Translations under genes and position numbers: made by a program | Part shown: one piece after another, positions 8,653 through 18,407 of the stretch | Layout: the number at the start of each line of letters is the position of its first letter | Numbering within the stretch: position 1 is the first letter of the stretch | The notes under the pieces: generated by a model | What the model saw: the letters and a program-made list of their open reading frames with translations, nothing else | What the model was told of the DNA's origin: nothing | Databases searched by the model: none | Source of the DNA: CAZPKH01 sp964407165 | GTDB taxonomy: Bacteria; Bacteroidota; Bacteroidia; Bacteroidales; Muribaculaceae | Length of the DNA stretch: 64,000 bases | Assembly (NCBI GenBank): GCA_964407165.1 | Contig: CAYOUJ010000005.1 | Location: forward strand, 1-64,000 | Reading direction: 5' to 3'

Positions 8653-9203
8653 TTTCCGGCAAATACGGGCGCCGTCGCTTTGACGTCCCCACCAACATAA
8701 CCGCACGGCCCACCACCGACTTCGCCCGCGTGGGCATCTTCAATGTGCTCGAGAACCTCCTCGACTTCGACGGTCTCACCGCCGTCGACCTCTTCGCCGG
8801 CACCGGGGCGGTATCCCTCGAGATGCTCTCCCGCGGCGCCGCCTCGGTCACCGCTGTCGAGACCGCCCCGGTGCAGTCGCGGTTCATACGCCGGTGCGCA
8901 GAGACGCTCGGCGACCCCAACCTCCATGTGCTTAAGATTGACGTATTCCGTTACCTCGCCGGCACGCCGTCGCCCGTTGGACTCGTCTTCGCCGACCCTC
9001 CGTACGACCACCCGCGCTTCGCCGAGATACCCTCGCTGGTGCTTGGCTCGTCGCTGCTGGGTCCCGGCAGCATCCTTGTCATCGAACACAGCGCCAAGCA
9101 CGACTTCTCCTCCCTCCCCCACTTCATCGACCACCGCAACTACGGCGCCGTCAACTTCTCCATCTTCCGCATCCCCAACCCCGAAAATACCAACGACCAG
9201 TAA
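8643..9203 (+). CDS. rsmD: 16S rRNA (guanine966-N2)-methyltransferase RsmD
   Basis: A 186-residue SAM-dependent methyltransferase that modifies G966 of 16S rRNA during 30S assembly. It starts with the typical MRIISGKYGRRRF, carries the SAM-binding motif DLFAGTGAVSLE (about residues 50-61) and the catalytic motif FADPPYD (about 117-123). Length is normal for the family. Its start overlaps the end of the DUF3822 gene, indicating translational coupling. Confidence 0.95.
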   Translation: MRIISGKYGRRRFDVPTNITARPTTDFARVGIFNVLENLLDFDGLTAVDLFAGTGAVSLEMLSRGAASVTAVETAPVQSRFIRRCAETLGDPNLHVLKIDVFRYLAGTPSPVGLVFADPPYDHPRFAEIPSLVLGSSLLGPGSILVIEHSAKHDFSSLPHFIDHRNYGAVNFSIFRIPNPENTNDQ

Positions 9204-9220
9204 CCAACCGATCCTTGTGC

Positions 9221-9243
9221 TTGGCAGCTGTGCTGCCGAGCCT
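9221..9243 (+). terminator. Short hairpin after rsmD
   Basis: GGCAGC-TGT-GCTGCC with flanking complementary bases forms a small stem 20 bases after the rsmD stop. It has no T tract, so it may be a weak terminator or a processing site. Confidence 0.3.
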
Positions 9244-9257
9244 AAAAGTCACAGATT

Positions 9258-10208
9258 ATGAAAGCATTCACGTCACTCCTGCTCCTCCTCGCCTTCGCCC
9301 TCCCGACATTCGCCGCCGGCGACCTCGACATCGACGCCCTCCATGCCTCCGACCCCGAAGGCGCCAAGGTGGAGGTCTACAACCGCGGTCTCAAAGCCTA
9401 CAACGCCGGCGACTACCGGAACGCCGTCATGTGGTTCACCAAAGGCGCCGACTGGGGCTCTGACCGCTGCCACATAGGCCTCGGCATGTGCTACCAGGGC
9501 AAAGAGGACTTCCCCGCCGACTATGACAAGGCGTTCTACCACTTCTCTGTGGCGGCCGCCAACGACAACACCGTCGCCATCAACCACCTCGGCAACTGCT
9601 ACATCTACGGCTACGGCTGCGAGAAAAACCCCACGAAGGCCGTGCAATACTTCCGCATCGCCGCCGACCGCGGCAACTCCCCCGCGATGACCAACCTGGC
9701 CAACCAGATGTTCTCGGGGGAGGGCACCGAGTGCGACATCCCCGGCGCCATCTCGCTCCTGCGCAAGGCCATCGAGGTGTCGCCCCGCAACCGCCTCGCC
9801 CGCTCGTCGCTCGCCTTCATGTATTTCTACACCCTGATTGACAATACTATGGAGCTCAGCGCTGACGAGCGTCACGCCCATGCCAAGGGCATCCTCGACG
9901 AGTTTGACAAGCTCGCCATCGAGGAGCAGGACCTCCCCGAGCTCGAACTGGTCTACGGCATCTGCTACTACTACCTCCAGGAGGAGCGCTGCATGCCCAT
10001 TCTCCGCCGCCTCGCCGCCGACGACTCTGACGTCTTCAGCATGTCGTTGGCCTCGCGTTGCCTCGGCGATGTCTACGCTTACGCCTACTTCGGCGAGAGC
10101 ATGGATGTCCGGGAGGCCGAGAAGTGGTACGAGAAGGCCGCCGCCTGCGGTGACGAAGACGCCGCCGAGCGCCTCGCCGACCTCCGCTACCTCTTCTACA
10201 CCATCTAA
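9258..10208 (+). CDS. Secreted Sel1-like repeat protein
   Basis: A 316-residue protein with a cleavable signal peptide (hydrophobic to about residue 19, LPTFAA). Several tetratricopeptide-like Sel1 repeats follow, recognisable by A..W[FY].KGA..G, GNCYIYGYG, AVQYFRIAADRGN and the final EAEKWYEKAAACGDEDAAERL. Such repeats are protein-interaction scaffolds. A periplasmic location is inferred. The specific partner is not predictable; a second Sel1 protein lies at 34059-35081. Confidence 0.75.
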   Translation: MKAFTSLLLLLAFALPTFAAGDLDIDALHASDPEGAKVEVYNRGLKAYNAGDYRNAVMWFTKGADWGSDRCHIGLGMCYQGKEDFPADYDKAFYHFSVAAANDNTVAINHLGNCYIYGYGCEKNPTKAVQYFRIAADRGNSPAMTNLANQMFSGEGTECDIPGAISLLRKAIEVSPRNRLARSSLAFMYFYTLIDNTMELSADERHAHAKGILDEFDKLAIEEQDLPELELVYGICYYYLQEERCMPILRRLAADDSDVFSMSLASRCLGDVYAYAYFGESMDVREAEKWYEKAAACGDEDAAERLADLRYLFYTI

Positions 10209-10225
10209 TCCCCCCGCTCATCAAG

Positions 10226-10275
10226 CAACTGGGTGGCCGGAGACGCCATTGCTGGCGTCTCCGGCCACCGAGTTG
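10226..10275. terminator. Strong hairpin between convergent genes
   Basis: CAACTGGGTGGCCGGAGACGCC, loop ATTGCT, and its complement form a stem of about 22 pairs with a few mismatches, between the end of the Sel1 gene and the end of manC. It is suited to end transcription from both sides. Confidence 0.6.
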
Positions 10276-10287
10276 TCCGCTGTTCGC

Positions 10288-11373
10288 TTAGAGATAGCGG
10301 CCGTCGGGGAAGTTGACCTTCACGTCGTTGACCATCTGCTTGATGCTCTGCTCGCGGGCCTTCGGGCAGATCAGCAGCACGTCGTCGGTGTCGGCCACGA
10401 TGTAGTCTTTCAGCCCGTCTACCACTATCAGCTTGTCGCCGCTGCGGCTGGCGAAGATGTTGCCCGTGGAGTCGTAGGCCATCACCGTGCACCGCTGCGT
10501 CACGTTGCTGTCGCGGTTTTTGGGCGAGTTGTCATACAGCGCGCTCCACGTCCCCAGGTCGCTCCACCCGAAGTCGGCGCGCTCCACGTAGACGTTCTTC
10601 GCCTTCTCCATCACGGCGTAGTCGATTGATATGCCCGGACACGACTCAAACGTCCGGTCGATGAACTCAAGCTCCTTCTGCGTGCCGAAGTACTCCGTGC
10701 CGCGGTCCATCAGCATGGCTATGTCGGGCGCGTGCTGCTGCAGCGCCCGCTTGATGCTGTCGGCGCGCCACAGGAATATCCCCGAGTTCCAGAAAAACTC
10801 CCCCGAGGCCACGAACACGCGCGCAAGCTCCAGGTCGGGCTTCTCGGTGAACGTCTTGACGCGGTTGATGCAGTCGGTCACCCGCTCGCCTACCTGTATG
10901 TAGCCGTAGCCGGTCTCCGGGCGCGTGGGGGTGATGCCGATGGTCAGCAGCGTGTCGCCCGCTTCGACAAACTGCATCCCCTGCTCTATGGTGCGCGTGA
11001 AGTCGGCCTCGCGCAATATCAGGTGGTCGCTCGGCGTCACTATCATCGACGCCTGCGGGTCGGTGGCGGCGATGTGGTAGGCCGCCCAGGCTATGCACGG
11101 CGCCGTGTTGCGCCGCGCCGGCTCGAGCAGTATGTTCTCCGGCCGGATGTCCGGCAGCTGCTCGCGGACGGTCTCGGCATACATCGCGTTGGTGACTACT
11201 ATAATGTTTTCAGGAGGCACCACGGGGAGTATGCGGTCGTAGCTCATCTGCAGCAGCGACCGGCCGGTGCCGAGGAAGTCGAGAAACTGTTTGGGCATCG
11301 CAGTGCGGCTGTAGGGCCAGAAGCGGCTGCCGATGCCGCCGCACATGATCACGCAATAACGGTGTGGGTTCAT
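10288..11373 (-). CDS. manC: Mannose-1-phosphate guanylyltransferase
   Basis: A 361-residue nucleotidyltransferase making GDP-mannose from GTP and mannose-1-phosphate. The signature GGIGSRFWPYSR (12-23) and PKQF (27-30) binds GTP, and FTEKP near residue 185 is the sugar-phosphate motif. It lacks the fused phosphomannose isomerase domain of longer ManC/AlgA proteins. GDP-mannose feeds gmd and fcl at 38734-40779, which complete GDP-L-fucose synthesis. It has its own promoter. Confidence 0.92.
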   Translation of the reverse strand: MNPHRYCVIMCGGIGSRFWPYSRTAMPKQFLDFLGTGRSLLQMSYDRILPVVPPENIIVVTNAMYAETVREQLPDIRPENILLEPARRNTAPCIAWAAYHIAATDPQASMIVTPSDHLILREADFTRTIEQGMQFVEAGDTLLTIGITPTRPETGYGYIQVGERVTDCINRVKTFTEKPDLELARVFVASGEFFWNSGIFLWRADSIKRALQQHAPDIAMLMDRGTEYFGTQKELEFIDRTFESCPGISIDYAVMEKAKNVYVERADFGWSDLGTWSALYDNSPKNRDSNVTQRCTVMAYDSTGNIFASRSGDKLIVVDGLKDYIVADTDDVLLICPKAREQSIKQMVNDVKVNFPDGRYL

Positions 11374-11415
11374 GATATTTGGGTCAGTTATGAGTTTGGT
11401 CAGGAAATTTCATTG

Positions 11416-11446
11416 CAAATATAACACCGCCGTCTGACCCTTGCAA
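11416..11446 (-). promoter_or_regulatory. manC promoter
   Basis: TATATTTG (minus strand, 11423-11416) with TTG at 11446-11444, spacer 20 bases: both Bacteroidetes sigma elements at standard spacing, with a short leader of about 35 bases. Confidence 0.65.
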
Positions 11447-11482
11447 CACTTCCGCCAAATTTTCACAAAGTTTAATGCTCGC

Positions 11483-11600
11483 AAGTAAGGAGGGCGGCCG
11501 TCCCCAGCCGCACACCACGGAGGGTGTCTACCCGCCCAACAACGCATGGTCTGCGGCCAAGGGGGGGATGAGCGGCCGGGGACGGCCGCCCTCCGTAGTT
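11483..11600. repeat. Repeat family C, full palindromic copy
   Basis: The left arm AAGTAAGGAGGGCGGCCG and the right arm CGGCCGCCCTCC are complementary over about 25 bases around a 65-base centre. About 49 bases of it recur, with roughly four differences, inside the FAH-like gene at 28130-28178. The copy sits between manC and the upstream secreted-protein gene. Confidence 0.75.
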
Positions 11601-11610
11601 GACAAAGCAA

Positions 11611-11639
11611 GCAGAGCGGCCCGCGAGGGGTCGCTCTGC
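11611..11639 (-). terminator. Terminator of the CTD-cargo gene
   Basis: Minus-strand stem GCAGAGCGACCC / GGGCCGCTCTGC followed by TTGCTTTG, about 25 bases after the stop codon at 11663. It is a plausible intrinsic terminator. Confidence 0.55.
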
Positions 11640-11662
11640 GTTATGTCAGGCAGGGGGGGTGC

Positions 11663-12574
11663 TTATTTTACGTAAACCTTGCTGGCGTTGTTGCCCTGGC
11701 ACTTGATGTAGAGGCCGTTGGCGGGGTTCTCAACCTTTACGCCCTGGAGGTTGTAATAAACGGCGGGAGCGTTGGCGTCAACGTTGACAGCCTCGATGCC
11801 GTCGGCAACGGAGACGGTGACGATGGGGTCGCTGCCGGTGTTGTCAAGCTTGATGTTTACAGAGAAGGTGGTCTCGGCGTCGTTGTTGATGACCATGTTC
11901 TGCGAGCTGCCGTCGTTCCAGGCGGTGAAGGGAACGCTCATCTCGGGATAGGTGCCTTCCTGAGCGCCTACGTTGACGGGGCTCCAGCTAAAGTTAGCGA
12001 GCTTGAAGCCGCCCTTGACGGTGATGCCCTTGATCTCATAGACGTTGGTGCTGACCTCGGTCATGGCCTGGCTCTCGCCCGGGTCGCCCCAAGCAGCTGC
12101 GCCGTTGATCTCGTCGCCGCGAACGTATACGTTGGGATCCTGAGGAACGTCACTGCCGGCGTCGATGATGAGGATGTAGTCGTTCATGTCAAGAGTGAAG
12201 GTAACGTCCATGGCCTCGGAGTTGCCAAGAGTCCAGCTGTCGCCGCCGACCTTCTCGGTGCCGATCTCGATCTCAGCCTTGCCGTCCTTCAGGGTGACCT
12301 GCTGTGCACCGTCGGAGGGATAGATACGGTTTGCGTTCATATCGTCCCAGGAGGTGTAGTTGGGCACGTCGCCGAAAGCGAAGCCGAAGTAGCCACCGGC
12401 TTTGACCTCAGCAGTGATCTCGTAGACGCCCGAGCTCTTCTCGGTCATCTTGGTGCCTTCGTTGTAGTTCCACGAGCCGCCGTTGACCTCACCGATGATG
12501 TAGTAGTCAGTGGCGTTGGCAGCGATGCCACAAGCAGCCACGATGGCTGCAGCGAGAGTAAAGAATTTCTTCAT
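11663..12574 (-). CDS. Secreted protein with SusE/F-like domains and T9SS-type C-terminal sorting domain
   Basis: A 303-residue exported protein. The signal peptide ends at about residue 21 (IAANA). Two related beta-sandwich segments begin YYIIGEVNGGSW (about 24) and VYVRGDEINGAAAW (about 149), similar in style to SusE/SusF starch-binding modules. The end, AVYYNLQGVKVENPANGLYIK...VYVK, is the classic type IX secretion C-terminal sorting domain of this order, so the protein should cross the outer membrane and be processed by a PorU-type sortase such as the one at 24478-27918. Its ligand is unknown. Confidence 0.75.
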   Translation of the reverse strand: MKKFFTLAAAIVAACGIAANATDYYIIGEVNGGSWNYNEGTKMTEKSSGVYEITAEVKAGGYFGFAFGDVPNYTSWDDMNANRIYPSDGAQQVTLKDGKAEIEIGTEKVGGDSWTLGNSEAMDVTFTLDMNDYILIIDAGSDVPQDPNVYVRGDEINGAAAWGDPGESQAMTEVSTNVYEIKGITVKGGFKLANFSWSPVNVGAQEGTYPEMSVPFTAWNDGSSQNMVINNDAETTFSVNIKLDNTGSDPIVTVSVADGIEAVNVDANAPAVYYNLQGVKVENPANGLYIKCQGNNASKVYVK

Positions 12575-12668
12575 GTAAATAAGATTTAAAAAGTTATTGG
12601 TATAAGAAGTTGATTCGATTCTTCTGTTTTTCCGGGGGGGGTGACAAGGTTTGGTGCCTTTTCGGGTG

Positions 12669-12676
12669 CAAAGTTA
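12669..12676 (-). promoter_or_regulatory. -7 box of the CTD-cargo gene
   Basis: Minus-strand TAACTTTG followed by CACC, about 95 bases before the start; a TTG lies 22 bases upstream of it. The rest of 12575-12786 is AT-rich leader with no gene. Confidence 0.5.
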
Positions 12677-12786
12677 AGACAATATTTTTAACGGCGCGCA
12701 ACTTTAACAATTTTTCACATAAAATTTCCCCCTCCCTACACAATATCCCCTAATCCCCTGACTATCACCCATGCCTACGCTACAGG

Positions 12787-12875
12787 GAAAACCACGAATT
12801 ACACGAATTAATCGAATTACACTAATTTATCCTTAATTTGTGTAATTCGATTAATTCGTGTAATTCGTGGTTTTC
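12787..12875 (-). terminator. Long AATTCGTG inverted repeat
   Basis: The arms GAAAACCACGAATTACACG... and its complement pair over about 35 bases, built from the repeated word AATTCGTGTAATTCG. It starts 4 bases after the stop of the lipoprotein gene at 12879, so it probably serves as a terminator or RNA 3' end stabiliser. The word is a familiar intergenic repeat in Bacteroidales. Confidence 0.55.
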
Positions 12876-12878
12876 TTA

Positions 12879-13790
12879 TCAGAGGCGGGAGGAGCGGAGG
12901 ATACCGTCCTCGAAGCGCAGGTAGGAGCCGCCGTCGTAGGTCCACGTCTCGATGAGGAAGGCGCCGGTGGAGTAGCGGTCGACGGTGGCGGGCTGTCCCA
13001 GGGCCAGGCGGCACTCCTCGGTGGTCATGCCTTCGGCGACGCGGTTGGCCACGATGTTCGCCCACGCCTCGTCGGAGATACGCGGGTAGCGCTTGCGCGG
13101 GTCGGTCAACGAGAACAGGGAGGCGAACGTCCGGGAGGTGACGGCGGAGGAGGCGCTGCCGACGTTCATGTACACCATCGACGGCTCGCCGGCGGCCTCG
13201 GCGAAGGTGACGGCCACGGGGTAGACGTCGGTGCCGGGGTGCACGTCGGTGACCGTGACGGGGACGTACTTGCGGCGGCGCGCGTAGGTGCCACCTGCGG
13301 TATATTGGTCGGGGGTGACTATATAATATGTGTTGCCGAGCATGCGGGCGCCGACGGCGTCGACCATCGACTGCTCGACGGTGAAGGGTATATCTACGCG
13401 GCCCAGGCGCTCAAGCTCTTGGTATCCGTGTCGGCACCGGTAGCGCATCATGGCGCCGTCGGGGGCCTGCAGCTGCAGCTCGACGACGCGCTCGCCCGTT
13501 GGAGTGGTCACTTCCTCGCTTCCCTTATATATAATGTATTGACCCACGAGGGAGGACGCGGGGGCGGTGTTGCCGAGCATGAGCTTGAGGCGGTCGTCGG
13601 TGACGTATAGGCGCTTGCCCTCCTGCCAGCGGCTGAGCGGCTCGGGGGCGATGTCGGCGAGGTAGGTCTGCTCGGGGGGTGCGACGCCGACCTCGCGCTG
13701 CACATCCTTGCCGGAGACATACCCCGTGGAGTCTATCCCCGTCCCACAGGAAATGCACAAGATTAATATAAGCCCGTAAAGAAATTTCAT
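12879..13790 (-). CDS. Lipoprotein of unknown function
   Basis: A 303-residue putative lipoprotein. The chosen start gives MKFLYGLILILCISC with the lipid Cys at 15; the longer frame up to 13934 reads through a palindromic repeat and is rejected. No well-known domain is recognised. The last 50 residues (MTTEECRLALGQPATVDRYSTG...ETWTYDGGSYLRFEDGIL) resemble the SmpA/BamE-like pattern, in which a short helix pair precedes a sheet containing E.W.Y....Y..FE.G. A role in the envelope is inferred only from this and the lipobox. Confidence 0.6.
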   Translation of the reverse strand: MKFLYGLILILCISCGTGIDSTGYVSGKDVQREVGVAPPEQTYLADIAPEPLSRWQEGKRLYVTDDRLKLMLGNTAPASSLVGQYIIYKGSEEVTTPTGERVVELQLQAPDGAMMRYRCRHGYQELERLGRVDIPFTVEQSMVDAVGARMLGNTYYIVTPDQYTAGGTYARRRKYVPVTVTDVHPGTDVYPVAVTFAEAAGEPSMVYMNVGSASSAVTSRTFASLFSLTDPRKRYPRISDEAWANIVANRVAEGMTTEECRLALGQPATVDRYSTGAFLIETWTYDGGSYLRFEDGILRSSRL

Positions 13791-13815
13791 TACTATACTA
13801 AAATACTGATTTCTT

Positions 13816-14037
13816 GCCCCAAAGGGGCAACTTGATGATAACCCCGGGCAAGCGAAGCGCAGCCCGGGGAGATGAATGCCGTTATAATGCGTGGCACCCT
13901 GAAAGGGTGCGCTGATGATTATTGATACAATCATCAGCGCAACCCGTTGGGTTGCTCGGGTTAAAACTACGCTTTCTCATCCCCGGGCTGCGCTTCGCTT
14001 GCCTGGGGTTATCATCAACATGCTCCTTTGGAGCATG
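13816..14037. repeat. Repeat family A copy 2
   Basis: Same order as copy 1: GCCCC-AAA-GGGGC, AACTTGATGATAA, CCCCGGGCAAGCGAAGCGC, an inner GCTGATGATTA centre, then the mirror image ending CATGCTCCTTTGGAGCATG. Stem bases differ from copy 1 but remain paired. It fills the gap between the lipoprotein gene and the S9 peptidase gene. Confidence 0.85.
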
Positions 14038-14042
14038 ACCAA

Positions 14043-16169
<2,127 letters not shown>

Positions 16170-16198
16170 GGGGGGTAATCTTTCGGTTAAAGTTTTTG

Positions 16199-16206
16199 CA
16201 AATATA
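16199..16206 (-). promoter_or_regulatory. -7 box of the S9 peptidase gene
   Basis: TATATTTG on the minus strand, 30 bases before the ATG at 16169. It supports the shorter start. Confidence 0.5.
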
Positions 16207-16268
16207 GGGAATTTTGGGTCAAAAAATAAAATTTTTGAAAAAATATTGTGCATGTCGACTTTTTGCGC

Positions 16269-16276
16269 TAATTTTG
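16269..16276 (+). promoter_or_regulatory. -7 box of the DUF349 gene
   Basis: TAATTTTG on the plus strand, 60 bases before the ATG at 16336. It is divergent from the S9 peptidase promoter. Confidence 0.45.
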
Positions 16277-16335
16277 TGAGATTAAATCCACAGAGGATTT
16301 ACGTGTACCAACATTCTTAACCCAAACATTCTGCT

Positions 16336-18282
16336 ATGGAATTGCGTGAAGCGTCGGCAGCCCCCGCGGCTCCCGAAGACCAGACCCCTAAGGATGAGCC
16401 GGTAGTGGCTCAGGATGCTACATCAGACGTCGTTAACCCCGCTCCCGAGGCTAAGCCCGAGGAGCCAAAAGCCGAGGAGACCCCCTCCGCCGAGGCCCCT
16501 GCCGAGCCTGTGGCCGAAGAGTCGAAGGCTGAGGAGCCCGCGCCTGCCGAAGAGCCGAAGGCCGAGGAGCCCTCGCTGCCCTTCATCCAGACCAAGGAGG
16601 AGGTGGTGGCAGCCCTGCGCGACATCAGCGCCAAGGAGGCCGGCGACATCAGCGCCGACGACATGGCACGCCTCAAGCATCTGTTCTACAACTTCCGCAA
16701 CGCCGAGATCCGCGCCGAGAAGGAGGCCTTCGTCACCGCCGGCGGCGCCGAGGAGGAGTTCGTCGCCACGGCCGACCCGGTCGAGGAGCAGTTCAAGGAG
16801 CTGCTCAACGTGGTCAAGGAGAAGAAGAACGAGGCGCGCACCGCCCTCGAGGCCGAGCGCGCGGCCAACCTCGAGAAGAAACGCGCCATCATCGCCACCA
16901 TCACCGAGCTGGCAGCCGACGCCGACAACGTCAACCGCCACTTCCCGCGCGTGCGCGACCTGCAAAACGAGTTCAAGGCCGTCGGCGAGGTTCCTCCCAC
17001 CGACCAGGCCACGATATGGAAGAAATACCAGGACGCCGTGGAGATCTTCTACGACCAGTGGAAGATCAACAAGGAGCTGCGCGACTATGACTTCCGCAAG
17101 AACCTGGAGCTGAAGCAGGCGCTGGTCGAGGAGGCCGCAAAGCTTGCCGAGGAGGCCGACATCATCGCCGCCTTCCGCGCCCTCCAGGGCCTGCACGACA
17201 AGTGGCGCGAGATAGGCCCCGTGGCCAAGGAGGTAAGGGAGGAGATCTGGGCGAAGTTCAAGGAGGCTTCCGCCGTGATCAACAAGCGCTACCAGACCCA
17301 CTTTGAGGAGCGCAAGGAGCAGGAGAAGGCTAACGAGGAGGCCAAGACCGCCATCTGCGAGCGCGTGGAGGCCCTCGACTTCTCCACCCTCAAGACCTTC
17401 GCCGACTGGGATGCCATGACCCGCGTCATACTCGAGGCACAGGCGGATTGGAAGAAATTAGGCTTTGCCTCCAAGAAGATGAACAACGCGCTCTTCGCCC
17501 GTTTCCGCGGTGTCTGCGACACCTTCTTCGCCGCCAAGGCCGAATATTTCAAGGCCGTCAAGGAGGAGCTCGCCGAGAACTACCGCCGCAAGACCGCCCT
17601 ATGCGAGAAGGCGGAGGCTCTGAAGGAGAGCACCGAGTGGCGCAAGACCACCGACGCCATGGTCAAGCTCCAGCAGGAGTGGAAGAGCATCGGCTCTGTG
17701 CCCAAGAAGAACTCCGAGGCCCTCTGGCGCCGGTTCATGGACGCCTGCGACCACTTCTTCGAGCAGAAGAAGAGCGCCACCTCCGGCGCGCGCCGCACCG
17801 AGCAGGCCAACCTCAAGCTCAAGCAGCAGATCATCGATGCCCTCAAGGCCACCCCCATGGACGCCTCACGTGACGACGTGCTCCAGAGCATACGCGACAG
17901 CCGCACACGCTGGCAGGAGGTGGGTCACGTGCCCTTCAAGGAGAAGGACAAGATCTACGACACCTTCCGCCAGGCCATCAACGAGCTGTACGACAAGTTT
18001 GACATCCGTGCCGAACGCGCCCGCATGGCCGCCTTTGAGAACAATGTCAAGGCCATGGACGGCGACCAGGCAAAGATAGCCCGCGAGCGCGACCATCTGG
18101 CACGCATCGCCGAGAGCCGCCGCGCCGACCTGCAGACATACTCCAACAACCTCGGCTTCCTGTCGTCCAAGTCGAAGAGCGGCGACTCGATGGTGCGCGA
18201 GATGGAGCGCCGCATGGAGCGCCTGCGCGACGAGATCGCCGACCTCGAGAAGCGCATAAAGATACTTGACGAAAAACTCTGA
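16336..18282 (+). CDS. DUF349 domain-containing protein
   Basis: A 648-residue cytoplasmic, mostly helical protein. The first 80 residues are low-complexity and acidic (Pro-Lys-Ala-Glu-Glu repeats). About five DUF349 repeats follow, each with a W..[IL]G.VP or similar turn and an aromatic-rich helix (for example WREIGPVAKEVREEIW, WKKLGFASKKMNNALF, WKSIGSVPKKNSEALW, WQEVGHVPFKEKDKIY). A predicted coiled coil ends the protein (from about 590). The family is widespread in Bacteroidetes and of unclear function. It has its own promoter and stands alone. Confidence 0.85.
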   Translation: MELREASAAPAAPEDQTPKDEPVVAQDATSDVVNPAPEAKPEEPKAEETPSAEAPAEPVAEESKAEEPAPAEEPKAEEPSLPFIQTKEEVVAALRDISAKEAGDISADDMARLKHLFYNFRNAEIRAEKEAFVTAGGAEEEFVATADPVEEQFKELLNVVKEKKNEARTALEAERAANLEKKRAIIATITELAADADNVNRHFPRVRDLQNEFKAVGEVPPTDQATIWKKYQDAVEIFYDQWKINKELRDYDFRKNLELKQALVEEAAKLAEEADIIAAFRALQGLHDKWREIGPVAKEVREEIWAKFKEASAVINKRYQTHFEERKEQEKANEEAKTAICERVEALDFSTLKTFADWDAMTRVILEAQADWKKLGFASKKMNNALFARFRGVCDTFFAAKAEYFKAVKEELAENYRRKTALCEKAEALKESTEWRKTTDAMVKLQQEWKSIGSVPKKNSEALWRRFMDACDHFFEQKKSATSGARRTEQANLKLKQQIIDALKATPMDASRDDVLQSIRDSRTRWQEVGHVPFKEKDKIYDTFRQAINELYDKFDIRAERARMAAFENNVKAMDGDQAKIARERDHLARIAESRRADLQTYSNNLGFLSSKSKSGDSMVREMERRMERLRDEIADLEKRIKILDEKL

Positions 18283-18305
18283 CCCCAACGCTGTTACAGC
18301 TCGCT

Positions 18306-18378
18306 TTGAGGCTTTAATCCTTTAAATCTTTAAATCTTTAAATCTTTAAATCTTTAAAGGATTAAAGGATTAAAGCCT
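18306..18378 (+). repeat. TTTAAATC repeat hairpin
   Basis: Five TCTTTAAA units are enclosed by AAGGCTTTAATCC-type arms that pair with GGATTAAAGGATTAAAGCC. It probably terminates the DUF349 transcript. Similar AT-rich word repeats are at 38662-38716 and 55985-56060. Confidence 0.55.
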
Positions 18379-18407
18379 TGACGGCCTGTGACAAAGCCCC
18401 CTGTCTA

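Noticed and set aside
13791..13934. 48-residue N-terminal extension of the lipoprotein gene
   Set aside because: It is translated from palindromic repeat family A; the lipoprotein signal starts at 13790.
16170..16253. 28-residue extension of the S9 peptidase
   Set aside because: It crosses the -7 box, and the signal peptide starts at 16169.
18306..18378. CRISPR-like or invertible promoter
   Set aside because: There are no spacers and no promoter consensus within, and no recombinase gene is close; called a terminator-like repeat.
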